Assembly: GCF_033958435.1 (NCBI RefSeq)
Contig: NC_134152.1
Span: 20,620,001 to 20,684,000 of the forward strand
Source: Carettochelys insculpta
Taxonomy: Eukaryota; Chordata; Testudines; Carettochelyidae
Length of the DNA stretch: 64,000 nt
Direction of reading: 5' to 3'
In this document: positions 1 to 11,818 of the stretch, one piece after another
Layout: each line of letters starts with the position of its first letter
Position numbering within the stretch: the stretch's first letter is position 1
Notes under the pieces: model-generated
The model's database searches: none
Seen by the model: only the letters and a program-made list of their open reading frames with translations
What the model was told of the DNA's origin: nothing
Program-made: the position numbers and the translations under genes

Positions 1-1614
1 AAATTAATTGTGGAAGAAGAAATGTGGGGGTGAGGAGGAAATTTAATGGTAAGGATGCTGCGGCAGCAAAGTTATATTTAAAAAGCCAAATGAATCACAG
101 TCAGCCAACAGCCTGCCATAATAACAAACAAATTCAGAGCCAAAGGGAAGTTTGTGCTGCTAAGGTGAAAAACAAAATTAGTTGGTCTGCAGTCACAGCT
201 TGCTTAGGTTTTACACACATACTCTTGGTGGAAAGTAGCATTTAGTCATAATTTCCAATGACTGCCAACCCTAACCTGTAAAGAGATGCATTAGTTGCAG
301 TGGCTGTAGTAGAGTTTAGGTGTATGGAAGGCAATCACATATCTGATCGGGCTTCTGTAAATCCTGTGATTCATACAACAAACTTTTCCTATAATTGGTT
401 GCATCCCAAGAGTGGCACAAGTTGAGGAGAAACAGCTACAGGCATGTCAGTCACTAGATGCCACTCATGTGGTCCCAGTAAGCACCTACTCATGCATAGC
501 TAAGACAGGATCATGTACTATGGAATATAGACAGGGTGCAGCCTAGCAGAACAGAACAAAGGTCATACGGGCCTTTTATCTCCTCTGGCTAGGCCCTGGT
601 CTGTCCCTGCTTGTCTCGCTGTCGATCAAGGACAATTAAGTAAGTAGCTGATAAATTCCATCCGCCAAGTGTTGTCATTAGGCCTTCTGCATTGCCTGTC
701 TGTCAGTCAGCTGTGGTGGACATGGTTTAAAGGTGGTTCCCCTTGTAGCCTTCTGCTGTTGGTTCCCAAACCTGATCCATGAGCACCTGCTCAACTCCCC
801 ATTGCCTTCTGGCTCCAGCTCGCAAACTATCTGCTGTTGTGACTGCTGGATCCACACACACAAGCCTAGGGCCCTCCTAGAGGAGAGGAGAAAAGCATAT
901 TACCTGGCACAGAGTAGATGCAAATGATAATATCTAGAGGCCAAGAAGAGTGGAAAATGGGAGAAGCAGAGCAGCACTGACTTCCTAGTTCAGTCACTTC
1001 TACTGCATTGTTTGATTCTTTTTGAGGCACCACCTTATAAACCTGATATGTCAGACAGTGTGGAAACAATACAAAAAATCTCTGTGAAACTGGAAATGTG
1101 TCCCCATCATGTGCACCTACAGACCATGACAGATCCCTTGATGAGGAAAAATATAAAACCTTCAGAAGGTATTGTTGCCAGGATATGCAGTTTTGCATCT
1201 ACTGTGCATTTAAAGGGCCTTGCAGAGGCTCAGAACTATAGCTAAGCATATAATGGGGGAATAATAATGTTGGCTCAGCCTTTTACTTCACACATACATT
1301 TTTGTGAAGGAAGGAAGGAACACTGTCAGAAATATCCATGGAAGAACAAAGAAGTTTAAGAATTCAATTATTTTAGAAACTAAGGAAATCCTAACATTAT
1401 AGTGATGGTAACATAGTTAATGCTGATGTAGAAAAGGATAAATATTGCTGCTTTGCTTTTGGAAAGCCTCGTATCACAGCAGTGTTTAAGCAAACATTCA
1501 GAGAGTTTGTGAGACAACACATATTGAATTCGTAGTCATGAGTATGCATGTCTGAGATCCCAATACATAGAGAATAGAAATGTGTCGTGTGACTTACATG
1601 TCCAGTCAACAGTC
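1..1614. other. Unannotated non-coding stretch
   Basis: No gene, RNA gene or repeat that I recognise. Open reading frames on both strands are short, overlap each other and show no family motif. Base composition is moderately AT-rich. Confidence 0.6.
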
Positions 1615-1702
1615 ACATAGAGGTAGCTATGTTAGTCTGCATCTTCACAAAACAAACCAGCAGTCCTGTATCACTTTAATGATGAACAATAATTTATTAG
1701 GG

Positions 1703-1740
1703 GATGAGCTTTCGTGGTACTGACCCACTTCTTCATATCA
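1703..1740 (-). ncRNA. Degenerate hammerhead-like core in PLE end
   Basis: Read on the minus strand, the GAAA box is intact and follows a GUGGG/CCAC-type stem II with an altered loop. The first box is ATGAAGA instead of CUGANGA, so catalysis is unlikely. A second, inverted copy lies at 1753-1786. Confidence 0.4.
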
Positions 1741-1752
1741 GAACTTCCAGAT

Positions 1753-1786
1753 CTGAAGAAGTGGGTCTGTCCCACAAAGGCTCATC
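1753..1786 (+). ncRNA. Hammerhead-like core, second box mutated
   Basis: On the plus strand CTGAAGA fits the CUGANGA box. It is followed by one extra A and a perfect GTGGG/CCCAC stem around TCTGT. The GAAA box has become AAAG, which removes the catalytic G. This is a remnant only. Confidence 0.4.
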
Positions 1787-1827
1787 ACCTAATAAATTAT
1801 TTTTAGTCTTTAAATTGCTACAGGTGT

Positions 1828-2300
1828 AATGAGGTTCAGCCTTACCCAAGCACTGCACCCCATTCACAGGCAGGCGTGACTCTGACTCAGAAGAACAGCA
1901 GGTTTATTAGCCGAGAGGGGCACAGCATCATACAGAGGGGTCAGTACAGCAGGCAAAGACAGTCATTCCAATTCATATGGGGGAGAGGAGGCCCTGAGGG
2001 GCCCCTGGAGCCAGGGTCTTGCCCCCTTCTTTGTATCTCTCTCTCTCTCTCTCTCTCCCTCAACCCAGACTAACTGCTTTCCACCTCCCAGTTCCAATTC
2101 AAAACCCTCAGGCTCTACCTCCTCCTTTGTCTGAAGTCCAGAAGTGTCCCCTGGTCACCTCAGTTACCCACAGCAGGAGCACCACACCCCCTGTGAGTCC
2201 CACACACATACACACATGTATCCCCCACTACATCACAACAGGGCTGCTTTTTTCTTTTATGTCCAGTCAAAACAGCTTGAACACCGAGTGCTTGCAGTGA
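1828..2300 (-). repeat. Possible old LTR fragment
   Basis: On the minus strand an AATAAA signal (about 1896-1901) lies about 70 bases before the left edge, followed by a GC-richer tract, as in the R-U5 part of an LTR. The upstream part is pyrimidine/purine-rich. I see no coding remnant and no paired copy, so an ordinary repeat of another class is possible. Confidence 0.25.
2036..2057. repeat. (TC)n microsatellite
   Basis: Eleven uninterrupted TC units, followed by a CCCTC run. A simple repeat inside the LTR-like stretch. Confidence 0.95.
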
Positions 2301-2780
2301 GCAGACCAAGAACTATGCATGGAAATTATTTGGTGAACCATTGTGAACAAGTAAGTTTGAAAAAGTTGTGTTGCAGTCACAGAAAATTAACAAACAGATA
2401 AGGATCTGGGGGATGAGGCAGAATAGCAATTAAATCAAATTATTTGTTACAAATTGGTCACCCAGAGACAATTTTGCTGCTGAAGTGTACTCTTCTGTAC
2501 TATTCTGGTCTATGATGAAACATAATTAAGACTATTAAAAGATCTTCTACACCACATAATTAGGCCAAGTAAGAAAATGTTAATTAACTAGCAGGTCAAA
2601 AAGAAAGCAAACAAAGCAGCCCTCTCTCCCTCAGACAACACACTTCTTGTTTCATGACACAACCAAAAAACTGGATTTCTGAGTTGGGGCAATGAAAATT
2701 TTATAACCTAACAAAAATGAACAACCCAGTATTCTAAGGTGAAAAGCAAAAATTCCCTAGCTTGCCTGCATGGGGGTATA

Positions 2781-2969
2781 AGGTTACCATATACGACCTT
2801 TCAAAAAAGACACCCGAGACAAAGTGTATCTGTATCAGTATCTACCAACTTACACTGTGTTAATGTACTATGTATGCTATAACACATAAATACAAGGTGA
2901 GCTGGTAGACACTGACATAGCTACACTCTCTCTCAGGACTGTCCTTTTATTTTTTTTTTATGGTAACCT
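2781..2969. mobile_element. Short DNA transposon with AGGTTACCATA ends
   Basis: The left end reads AGGTTACCATA and the right end TATGGTAACCT, a perfect 11-bp terminal inverted repeat 189 bp apart. No coding capacity. The ends resemble those of the insertion at 5105-5411 (AGGGTGACCAT), so the two may belong to one hAT-like non-autonomous family. I could not see a clean 8-bp target duplication. Confidence 0.65.
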
Positions 2970-4547
2970 CACAGGAGTAGGACTCCTTTTAGCCACAATA
3001 CACACAGGATTTGGAAACCTGCTAAGATTAATAAAATAAAACAAAGAACTGTCTGAGCCAGGTTGGTATGCAATGGCTATTACCGGGCAACCCTAGAGGA
3101 GCTCAACAAGTCAGACACACATCAGAGGGGCGCATGACACTTCTTTTACAAGCTGAGAAACACCTACCATGCTTAATTATAGAAACCATGGTGATACAAA
3201 GTGTGACCCGGAGGTGAAGCTAAGAATGTAATTGAAAGTTGATGTATTAATACTTAATTTTAGAAGTGGGGAAAGTTTTTTATTTTTATTTATTTATTTG
3301 TTTGTTTATTTTGCCCTTGCCATCTGCATCTCTGGAAACCCAAGTAACATGGCAGAAGATGCCAGCCTATTTTTATAACCAGTGTATTCAAGCTGTAGAA
3401 AATCAATGTGCAGAAAGTCAAGCCGTATAAACCAAAAAAGCAATGTCACCATGGCTGAGGAGGCGATAACCAAGCCAATAGAATAATTCAATAGAAAGAG
3501 AGAAAACTTCAGATAGTTCTCCCGCTTGCTAGATTAAAGTTTAAATGCTCTGTCCTCTGAAAAGTGCATTCTTTTGCACAAGGATGACGGGAGACATTGC
3601 CATAGATTCCGTTTGAGGCTGAGAGATTTTCCAAAAACTCTCCACACAAGGACCAAGAGAAACTGGAGGGTTGTTTATTATTCTTACCTTCATGCTTACA
3701 TTCTGCTTGATATTGAGTACACAATTGTAATGGGAGGTGTAGAGTCAACATTCAAAACAGCCTTGCTGTTGCAGGCCAGACCCTTGGATGCTGCAAACTG
3801 ACACAGTTCTGTTGTCTTCCACACAGCTATGCCAATTTACTGTAGTGGAGAATATGGCTGCCGTATTCTTAAGGGGAACAAAACAGACTACATTGTCATG
3901 TGCCTGTCAGAAGCACAGAAGATAGTGTGGCTGACAGAAGATGATACAGTAATGTTGCTGCTGTAATCTCTGCAACCAAAATCTAGTGAGTAAAGAAGAT
4001 AACGCTTGTTTTTAAAATTGCGTTCACATATTTACCATTTCCCATACAGAAAGGCTCTTTCTTTCTCTCTTTTCTGAGGGATAAAAGGCACAGAGAACGG
4101 AAGCTAATTTGCTTCAAATCAGTAGAGAGAAAACAAGCTTGAAAGTGAGATACCAGGCTCAGCGGGACAAATTCAAACTTCTGCTTCATAGTAGTCCTCC
4201 TGAGATGAGCATCTGAGCTCTGCTGGGTGGTTTGAAAGGTTTGCTTTCCTTATCTTGTTTCAGCAGAGTGTCGGTGCACCAGGCACAAAACAGCAAAGTG
4301 CAATAAAAGGCAACACAAATGTCTCCCACTTTTAAACAAACAGATCAAACATCCAGGCTTACACAAATCCGTATACACACAAAGTGGGCAAGTTGCTGGC
4401 TATGTCAGGTCTCCAGGTGGCTCTGCTAGTGTGCGAATTCAAAAGAAAATCCATTCAGGGAGGAGGGGGGTGGAAGGGAGAGGAGTTAATGCTTAGAAAT
4501 TAGTTCTGTTAAAAGTGAAATGTTATTTCATTCTTTTTATGTTTATA
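2970..4547. other. Unannotated non-coding stretch
   Basis: No gene recognised. A low-complexity T/A tract (TTTAT/TTTGT units) lies at about 3279-3312. The small frames around 3306-3801 and 3983-4189 show no domain or motif. Confidence 0.6.
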
Positions 4548-4785
4548 CAGGTTGTACCCCCTGGTCTGGTACCCTTGGGACCTGAGCAGTCCCAGTCGAA
4601 GGAATTTGCCAGACCAGGGGAGATGGCTCCCCTCCTGGCCATCACCTCATTCTCTGCCCTCAGGCTGTCGTGGAGGGGGCCTCCACTCCTGGCCAGCCTC
4701 TCTACGGCATGGCTGCTGAAGGGGACTCCACTCCCAGCCTGCCAGCCACACTCCCTGCTGTAGGGCTGAAGGCAGAGCTTCCTGG
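4548..4785 (+). mobile_element. Tigger/pogo-like DNA transposon fragment
   Basis: The left end CAGGTTGTACCCCCTGGTCT follows a TA dinucleotide. It matches, with decay, the ends of the related copies at 16112, 22027 and 34655 (CAGGTTGAACCTCTC type), including the motif around GGGACCTGAGCAGTCCCAG. The right part is GC-rich and the right end is missing. TA duplication and CAGGTTGAACC ends are typical of Tigger/pogo elements in the Tc1/mariner superfamily. It is non-coding. Confidence 0.6.
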
Positions 4786-4789
4786 AAAT

Positions 4790-6619
4790 ATACAAATCCA
4801 TGGGGCTGGATCAAATGAATCTGAGGATGCTGAGGGATTTGGCTGATGTGATTGCAGAGCCGTTGGCCGTTATCTTTGAAAACTCATGGTGACTGGGGGA
4901 GGTCCCAGACAACTGGAAAAAGGCAAATGTACTGTGCATCTTTAAAAGAGGGAAGAAGAAAAATCCGGGGAGCTACAGACCAGTCAGCCTCACCACAGTC
5001 CCTAAAAAATCATGGAGGGGATCCTCAAGGAATCCATTTTTGAAGCTCTTGGAGCAGAGGGAAGTGATCAGGAATAGTCAACAAGCATCCTCCAAAGGCA
5101 TGCATAGGGTGACCATCTGCCCCGCACTGGGGGGGACAATCCCACATTTGGGGACTTCTTTTTTTTTAAAGGACTCATTGTCCTGTATTTGCTCCACCCC
5201 CTCAACGTCGGGGAAGCAGAGTGAACATGGGCAGCTGCAGCTTCCCTGAGGCTCTTGGAGAGCACTGGCAGCTGCCACCTCCTTCTTGGCTCCCTGGGCT
5301 TGGAGGAGTTGCCCCTCACCACCATATCTGCCTGTCCCAAATATGGTGGGGAGGGGCAACTCCTCCAAACCCAGGAGCCCAAATATGGGACAGGGAGATA
5401 TGGTTGCCCTAGTCATGCTTGACCAACCAGATTGCCTTCTATGATGAGGAAACTGGCTCTGTGGATTGGGGGAAGGTGGTAGACATAATATATCTTGACT
5501 TTATCAAAACTTTTGATATGCTTTTCCACAGTATCCTTGCCAGTAAGTTAAAGAATTATGGATTGGATAAATGGATTGTAGGGTGCATAGAAAGCTGGCT
5601 AGATCATCAAGCTCAATCAGTTGTAACCAATGACTCTATAGCTGGCTGGTGGCCAGTATCACGCGGAGCACCCCAAGAGCTGGTTCAGGGGTAGGTTTTG
5701 TTCAACACCTTTATTAATAATCTGGAGGGGAGGGACTGCACCGCTAGCAAATTTGCAGATGACACTAAACTAGTAGGGAGAGACTGATGTGCTGGAGGGT
5801 AGGAATAGGCTCCAGAGAGATCTACACAGATTGGAGGATTGGGCCAAAAGAAATCTGATGAGATTCAACAAGGACAAGTGCAGAGTTCTGCATGTAGGAT
5901 GGAGGAACCCAAGTACTGCTACAGGCTGCAAACTGAATTGCTAAGCAGCAGTTCTGCAGAAATGAACCTGGGGATTACAGTGGATAAGAAGCTGAGTCTG
6001 AGCCAATAGTGTGCCCAAGAAGGCTAACAGCATACTGAGGTGCATTAGACAGCCCACATTGGCAGCAGATCTACGGAAATGATTATTCCCATTTATTCAG
6101 CACTGATAAAGTCTCATTTGGAGTATTGCATCCAGTTCTCCCCCCACCACCCATTATAGAAAAGATGTGGATGCACTGGAGAGAGTTGAGTGGAGGGTGA
6201 CAAGAACGATTAGGGGGCTGCAATACATGATTTATGAAGAGAGGCTGAGACTTGGGTGTATTTAGTCTACAGGAGAGAAGAGTGATGGGAGATTTGATAG
6301 CGCTCTTCAACTACCTGAAGGGGAGTTCTACAGAGGATGGAGAGAGGCTGTTCTCAGTGGTGAAAGATGACCAAACAAGGAGCAGTGGTCTCAAGTTGCA
6401 ATGGGGAAGGACTAGACTGGGTATTAGGAGAAACTGTTTCACTAGGAGAGTGGTGACGCTCTGGAATGAGTTACCTAGGGAGATGGTAGACTCTTCTTCC
6501 CTTGAGGTCTTTATGTCCTGGCTTGACAAAATCCTGTCTGGGATGATTTAGTTAGGTTTGGTTCTGTTTTCAGCAGGGGCTTGAACTCCATGACCTCCTG
6601 AGGTCTCTTCCAACTCTAT
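4790..6619 (+). mobile_element. CR1 LINE, reverse-transcriptase part, sense strand
   Basis: This is a degenerate CR1-type non-LTR retrotransposon ORF2 fragment. Conceptual translation in changing frames gives a reverse-transcriptase core: 4840-5096 resembles the region around W(K)KAN and P(K)NYRPVSL, 5419-5690 reads DIIYLDFIKTFDML and LDHQAQSVV, and 6340-6550 gives the C-terminal WNELPREMVDSSSLEVF and LDKILSGMI. The catalytic-box region (about 5745-5775) encodes FADDTKL. Frameshifts and stops show it is dead. It is interrupted by a 307-bp insertion at 5105-5411 and its 3' tail by a MITE at 6620; the CR1 tail resumes at 6867-6880. It is 5' truncated, as is usual for LINE copies. Confidence 0.92.
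5105..5411. mobile_element. hAT-like MITE inserted in CR1
   Basis: The insertion begins TAGGGTGACCAT and ends ATGGTTGCCCTA, an imperfect terminal inverted repeat. The CR1 reading resumes directly after it. The 8 bases on each side are GGCATGCA and GTCATGCT (6 of 8 match), compatible with an aged 8-bp hAT target duplication. The interior is GC-rich with an inverted-repeat arm (about 5290-5395) and has no coding capacity. Confidence 0.7.
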
Positions 6620-6866
6620 GGCTATGTCTACACTAGAGTTTTGTAGACAAAACTTGCAGAGCATCCACACACAAAATGCATTTTGTCAACAGAAACTGTC
6701 AACAAAAAAGCTGCATAGATGCTCTGGGGGACCAGTCTGTCAACAGAGCAGATCAAAAGATTAGTCCGTTTTTATGTGTAGACGTGATCTGTTGACAGAA
6801 GTATGGTTGGAACAACTCTTCCAACAGTAACTTCTGGTCACAGACGCTTCTAGTGTAGATATAGCC
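6620..6866. mobile_element. MITE family B (GTCTACAC ends, GTCAACAG interior)
   Basis: The ends are GGCTATGTCTACACTAGAG and the complement of GGCTATATCTACACTAGAA. The interior repeats TGTCAACAGA and TCTGTTGACAG. It sits inside the tail of the CR1 copy, flanked by TAT on the left and TAC on the right, close to a 3-bp target duplication with one change. Removing the element restores a CR1-like 3' end. Non-coding, 247 bp. Confidence 0.85.
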
Positions 6867-6880
6867 TACGATTCTAAGAC

Positions 6881-8567
6881 TGTGTGGCAGGCTAGTGCAC
6901 ACCTTGGTTTGCCACAGACTAATGTCCCTGTAGATGGGCCATTAGTCAGGCCTACGTGTCACTACAGACTTAGGAAGTGGAGGTGTAATTTCCATTTTGG
7001 GTAACCATATCCATGCTAACTCAGACTGCGTTAGTGTGCTAAACATTGTAGACCCTATGAGCAGCAGAAAGCGCTAGCCATATAAGAATGCATGTAGAGT
7101 CTGGTTTGGGATCATGCTCAGGGCAGAAGATCATCCTGCAGATTGTGTTCCCATGGTTACACTTCTATATGCTGATAAGCAGACAGGATGGGCTATAAAG
7201 AGAGAGACCAGTGTTAAAGGTGGTCAGGAAAAGCATCTGCAGAACCATTTTCCACAGAAGAATGTAATCCCAACACTGAAATGCATCATGAAATCATGTC
7301 AATTTCACTGAGGCCAAAAACTTGGACAATATTCCAATAATGTTAAAATGTCCCTTTTTCAAATGTAGCATGTTTTTCTTGTTCTAAAACAACTTAATTA
7401 ATTTAAATTATGTATTAAATTACATTATGATATACAATTGTAAAGACCATAAATCAAAATGAAATATTATGAGTTACCTGAAACTATTTTTAAATAATTG
7501 TTTTTTTCTTTTGCAAAGAATTTTAAAAGGGGGAGGGTGCGTTCATTCTGATTTCAGAAATCTCAGGTTTTCGGTCAGCTGGGTTTTCTGTCCTCAATTC
7601 TGCTCTAGTTGCTAAGAATTGTGGAAGAATGGTCCTCATCTGAGAACTGAACATCGATTCCAAGACAGGGAGGACTCCAATGTGCTACATCATGGACTCC
7701 ATTCTAAGGACATGAGGCTACACACTGACTCATTCCAAGGCTGAAACTCATCCCTGCTGTCAGAGATATTCAGCCAGCACCTCAGATTCCACACTGGTAA
7801 TTCCCATTATTAAATTTTCTGGCTGTGTTAAACCTCTTTTCCCTCTCTGTGACTAAGCTCAAAGAAAGGCTTCACCAGACCTTCCAAGAGCTTTCAGTGA
7901 TAAGCTGGACTGTTTAACGGCTTTAATTTTCTATCGGTTTCTCTTTTGTAAACGATAGGCTATCATGGCCTGTTCAGACAGGCAACATAGCTAGAGGATA
8001 ACATACTCTTCTAGGACTCAAGCGGACCGTGTGTCAGTTCCTGGCAGTGACACTGACCTAAGGCGGTATTGACTCTGTTCCCCTTTCTCTGCCTGCAACT
8101 TGTGTATGGAGATTATATTTCTATGGACCATGTATTTGTTTGTTCGTATGCTAACACAATGGGGCCTCCAAGGACTACTGGAAAAAAATTAAAAACCTGT
8201 GTCCCATATTCATCCCTGGTGGAATCCCACTGAGGCAGTGGAGAAACTAGGGCCAAAGCTGGCGTCTATTGTTTAATAAAACAAAAAGTTCCTTCTCTAG
8301 CTGACTTTGGAGGGAAAGTCTAACACTTTAAGTAGTCCTACCTTTGTCTTCTTGCTTGAGGCACATGAGACACCTCGTTTCTAGACATGTTGCAGGAGTC
8401 TTCTTGCTCACAACAGATGCCTTCAGAAATCTTGAGGGAGCAGAGAGAGCACAACAGAGCAGAAAAACCAGAAAGTGAAAGGCACAGTCAGACTACCAGA
8501 AGCTATTTGTGCAAATAAAATGGACTGTGGAAGCCCCGGAACCTACCTAGGGCACATGCATGCTCAG
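6881..8567. other. Unannotated non-coding stretch
   Basis: No gene recognised. AT-rich at 7320-7510. The part at 7600-8100 is more even in composition and could be an old repeat or an untranslated segment, but I have no second copy in the window to support that. Confidence 0.5.
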
Positions 8568-8865
8568 ACTTGGTCTATACGAGGCAAGTAAGTTGATTGC
8601 AGATAGGCAGTTCCAGCTATGGCAATTGCATAGCTAGAATTGACTTATCTGCAATCGATTTATCTGGCTGTCCTCACTGAGAAAAGTTGATGGGAGAGTT
8701 TCTCCTGTTGATCTCCCTTGCTTCTCCTGATATTGAGGTGTACAGGGGTCAACTACTGACCCTGATAGGTCAATTTCATGCATCTCTACCAGGTGCATGA
8801 AATCAAACCCTGGAAGATTGTACCTAAGTGAGTCGATCTTCCAGCTAATGTAAACACGACCTTAG
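8568..8865. mobile_element. MITE family A (TTGGTCTAYAC ends)
   Basis: The left end ACTTGGTCTATACGAGG and the right end ACACGACCTTAG form an imperfect terminal inverted repeat. Inside are the paired motifs GATTGCAGATAGGCA and CTTATCTGCAATCGATTTA. The same blocks occur in inverse order at 18284-18577, so this is a repeat family. Non-coding. Confidence 0.7.
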
Positions 8866-8973
8866 ACTCCACACAGACACAAAGCAGTTTTTTTCCCCGG
8901 CTTTCTGCACTGTGGAGTGACTATTGCATATTGCACACCTGGTCTTCCTAATCGCATATCGTCTGTTCACCTT

Positions 8974-9266
8974 GTCTGTGTCTACACTTACCACAAACTT
9001 CAAAATGGCCATGTTAATGGCCAGATCTAAGAATATGAATAAGGTGCTGAAACGCATATTCAGCGCCCCATTAGCATGCCACCAGCCGCAGGACTTCAAA
9101 ATTGCCCCGTTTCACTCCTGCATGGCTCGTCTACACGGGGGTCCTTTTCGAAAGTATCCCACCAACTTTGAAATCCCCTTACTCCCATTTCAGCGCTTCA
9201 TTAGTAATCTTCAATCTGGCCATTAGCACGGCCATTTTGAAGCTTTTGGTAAGTGTCGACGTAGCC
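8974..9266. mobile_element. MITE family D copy
   Basis: The left end TGTCTGTGTCTACACTTACC and the right end GTAAGTGTCGACGTAGCC form an imperfect inverted repeat. Interior hallmarks shared with the copies at 41.3, 42.0, 53.9 and 57.3 kb are AAAATGGCCATG, GGGGGTCCTTTTCGAAAG and GAAATCCCCTTA. The two halves are partly complementary. No coding function. Confidence 0.75.
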
Positions 9267-10942
9267 ATTGCGAAATCCAGCCTGTCCATGTATTGATCAG
9301 GGATCTTACATGTGTATCCTTGCAGTGTCACCTCTAGACAAGTACTTCAGCAATGCTCGAAGTGGGAGCAGTAGCACAGAACTTATCCTGCGTGTCCAGC
9401 AGGGAAATGAAATTGACTAATCACCTACAGGAGATTAATGGCACCTTCTCTATTACTTAAATCCACAATCACCGTGCAGGCTGTGCGCTGAATGACAGAT
9501 ATGCTTGCTGTGTTAGTAGTACAACAGCACCTCCAAAACCCAAACCAGGATCTTATTCTGTAGGGCAATTCAATTCCCTCATGCCTTAAAGAGTGTCCTC
9601 CTTACTGGTCAAAGACATCCTACAGATGAGCTGCAGTTTGATTTCTCTAGCCAGATTAATGCAATCTAGAGACCAAAGTGCACCCCCACATGAGGCCCCC
9701 TGTGGCTCTGCCCTTATGGTCCCTGTGCTGGGGCCTCTCTCTCACACCTGGAAGCAGAGCCATCCTGTCCAGTGAACAGTTCAGGGTGACCACCTCAGGG
9801 CGGCCTGGGGGATTAGTCAGGGCCCTGACTCCAGCAGCAGAGGTGGGAGTCGAAGGAAGAAGAGCAATTTAGCAGCCTGCCCTGCTCCACCACCTCCCAG
9901 CTGGGTGACTCCACTTCACTGCAGCAGCAGGAAACAAAACACCCTGACTCCAGCCTGCTCTGCTCTGCAGGGCGGGGCTTCTGGGAACAGGTGGAGTGGA
10001 AGCAAGGCAGTAGCAGAGAAGAGGTGGGAAGAGGTAGGAGAAGGGCCTGGAGAAAGGGCGGGGGCTTGTCCCAGGTCCCATAATCCCCTTAGCTCTCTAG
10101 AAGAACAATGCAGGCCCTGTCCATGCAGGCAGCATCAGAGGCTATCAGCTCTTAAAAACAGCAGGTGTGACAGCCAGCAGCCCTTTCCTCCATAGGGAGT
10201 TTAGCACAACAACAGAGGGACCCTCTCAGGCTGCCAACTTTCTAATCACACAGAACTAAACATCTTTGCCCTGCACTCATCCCAGTCCTTCCCTGAGGCT
10301 CCAGCCTGTTCACGCCATCCCTGTCCCTCTGTCACATGTTCTCTCCCCACCCCCTCCACACACACTCACTCTTTTTCACTGGGTGGGGGAAGGGGATTGA
10401 GACGCAGGAGGGGGGAGAGCTCCAGATGGGTGTGTGGGCTGCAGGGCGGGGCCAGAAATGAAGGGTTCAGGGTACAGTTGGAGGCTCCAGATTCAGGCAG
10501 TGTGGTTGGGTGCAAGAGGGGATGGGGGCCCAGCTTTAAGTGCAGGTTGTGGGGTGAGGCCAGGGGTTTGAGGATGAGGGGTTTGAGATACTGGAGGGGG
10601 CTCAGAGGTGGGATGGAGGTTGGAGAAGGAGGGGAGTTGAGGTGTGGGCTTTTGGCAACACCACAGGTAGCTCCCCAGAATTGACAACTTGTCCTCAACT
10701 TTCAGGCGGGGACACCATGTGGAGCCCCCCAGCCATTCTTGTGCATAGAAGCTGTGAGCAGTTCACCTCTGGGACCAGATGGCCTAGTGACTAGGCCCCC
10801 TGGCCAGGGCCTGTTGGGTGGGTCCTCAGCTCCACCCAAGCATCTATGGTTTGAGTCTGGGGTGGGGTCCTGAGAATGTAGTTCCCCCTTTGGCAGGAGA
10901 GGGGTCTCCCGGCGGGGGCGGGGAGGAGGCTTCCCACACCCC
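9267..10942. other. GC-rich non-coding stretch
   Basis: No gene recognised. 9660-10350 is GC-rich and 10380-10690 is strongly G-rich on the plus strand, with loosely repeated GGGGTTTGAGG-like units that look like decayed minisatellite. The long frames here reflect biased composition, not coding. Confidence 0.5.
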
Positions 10943-11177
10943 TCAGTACCTGGGGGAGGGTCCTGGGTGGCGCCCTCCGGTGGCCGACTGGGTGGCAGCC
11001 CTAGCCTGGCGCCTCCTGCCTCAGAGCCAACTCCTGCCTCTTGGCTGGTCAGCCCCAAACTGAGCTGGCTTCCCTCCAGGCCTGACACTGGCCACAGGTG
11101 AAAAGGGGTGGGGCTGATTGGGCTAACAGGCCTTGTTTAAACCCTGCCTTGCCTGACCTCCCTCTCACGCTCCTAGA
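10943..11177 (-). repeat. LTR-like direct repeat, copy 1 (downstream LTR of a gypsy remnant)
   Basis: This segment is strongly similar, in the same orientation, to 11819-12069. Both run from CTCAGTACCTGGGGGAGGGT to a CTCCTA(C/G)A end on the plus strand. On the minus strand it starts just after the stop codon of the pol fragment, where the 3' LTR is expected. Similarity between the copies includes the TTGGCTGGTCAGCCCCAAAC block. Confidence 0.7.
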
Positions 11178-11179
11178 CA

Positions 11180-11815
11180 TCCTCCCCCCAGTACCCCCAC
11201 AGGGTCTGCCCCTCCCGCAACTGTGTTCCTTCTCCCCTGGAAAACAAGTCCGCATTTGCATAATCCTTTCCCACACGATGCTGGATCTGGAAGGAGAAGG
11301 GTTGGAGGGAGAGGTACCACCTCGTGATTCCGGGGTTTGTCTCTTTCATCACCTGTAGCCAGCACGGGGGGGCGTGGTCGGTGATTGGTGTAAAGTGTCC
11401 GCCCAGGAGGTAATATTAGAGTGAGTCTATGGCCCATTTGACGGCTAAGGCCTCTTTCTCTGTTACTGAGTAGGCCTTCTCCCTTGGGAAGAGCTTACGG
11501 CTGATATAAAGAATCGGGTGCTCCTCGCCTCCCACAATTTGGGAGAGCACCACTCCCACCCTGACATCTGAGGCATCCATCTGTAGCAGGAACTCCTTCG
11601 AGAAGTCGGGGCTGTACAGGACCAGTTCTGGTCAGAGCTGGGCCCTTAGGGCCTGGAAAGCTTCCTCACAAGCTGGGATCCATGGGATGATGTTGGGAAC
11701 CTCTTTCCTGAGAAGGTTGGTGAGAGGGGCAGCGATGGAGGAGAAGCCCTGGATGAAGCAGCGATAATACCCTGCTAACCCCAGGAACTGGCATACTTGT
11801 CTTTTCAAGGATGGA
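11180..11815 (-). pseudogene. Ty3/gypsy retrotransposon pol remnant (RT end and RNase H)
   Basis: The minus strand encodes the C-terminal part of a Ty3/gypsy polyprotein. In order it shows a reverse-transcriptase tail ([12 protein letters not shown], about 11764-11800), the tether DFSKEFLLQMDASDV with the first RNase H aspartate, VVLSQ, ILYISRKL, and AVKWAIDSL (about 11410-11630). After a damaged stretch comes GKDYANADLFSRGEGT (about 11220-11275) and a stop near 11177. An in-frame stop just before PELVLYSP and frame disruption near 11340-11400 make it inactive. Gag, protease, most of RT and integrase are absent. It lies between two LTR-like direct repeats, so it is an internally deleted element. 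Confidence 0.88.
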
Positions 11816-11818
11816 GGG

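Larger units (their letters stand above)
1615..1815. mobile_element. Penelope-like (PLE) derived inverted-repeat fragment
   Basis: The sequence carries the block shared with the other PLE copies in this window: a GTTAGTCTGCATCTTC-type end, a stretch close to TTTATTAGGGGATGAGCT, and CTGAAGAAGTGGGTCTGTCC. The block occurs once on the minus strand (about 1681-1740) and again inverted on the plus strand (about 1751-1808), so the fragment is a head-to-head pair of element ends. I assign it to PLEs because copies at 34.0 and 43.1 kb have the same ends and one of them retains a GIY-YIG coding fragment. I found no clear target duplication. Confidence 0.7.

Noticed and set aside
1828..2300. Retroviral LTR with confidence
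   Set aside because: Only a polyadenylation-like signal and composition support it; no paired LTR, no coding remnant and no clear TG...CA borders, so it is listed at low confidence only.
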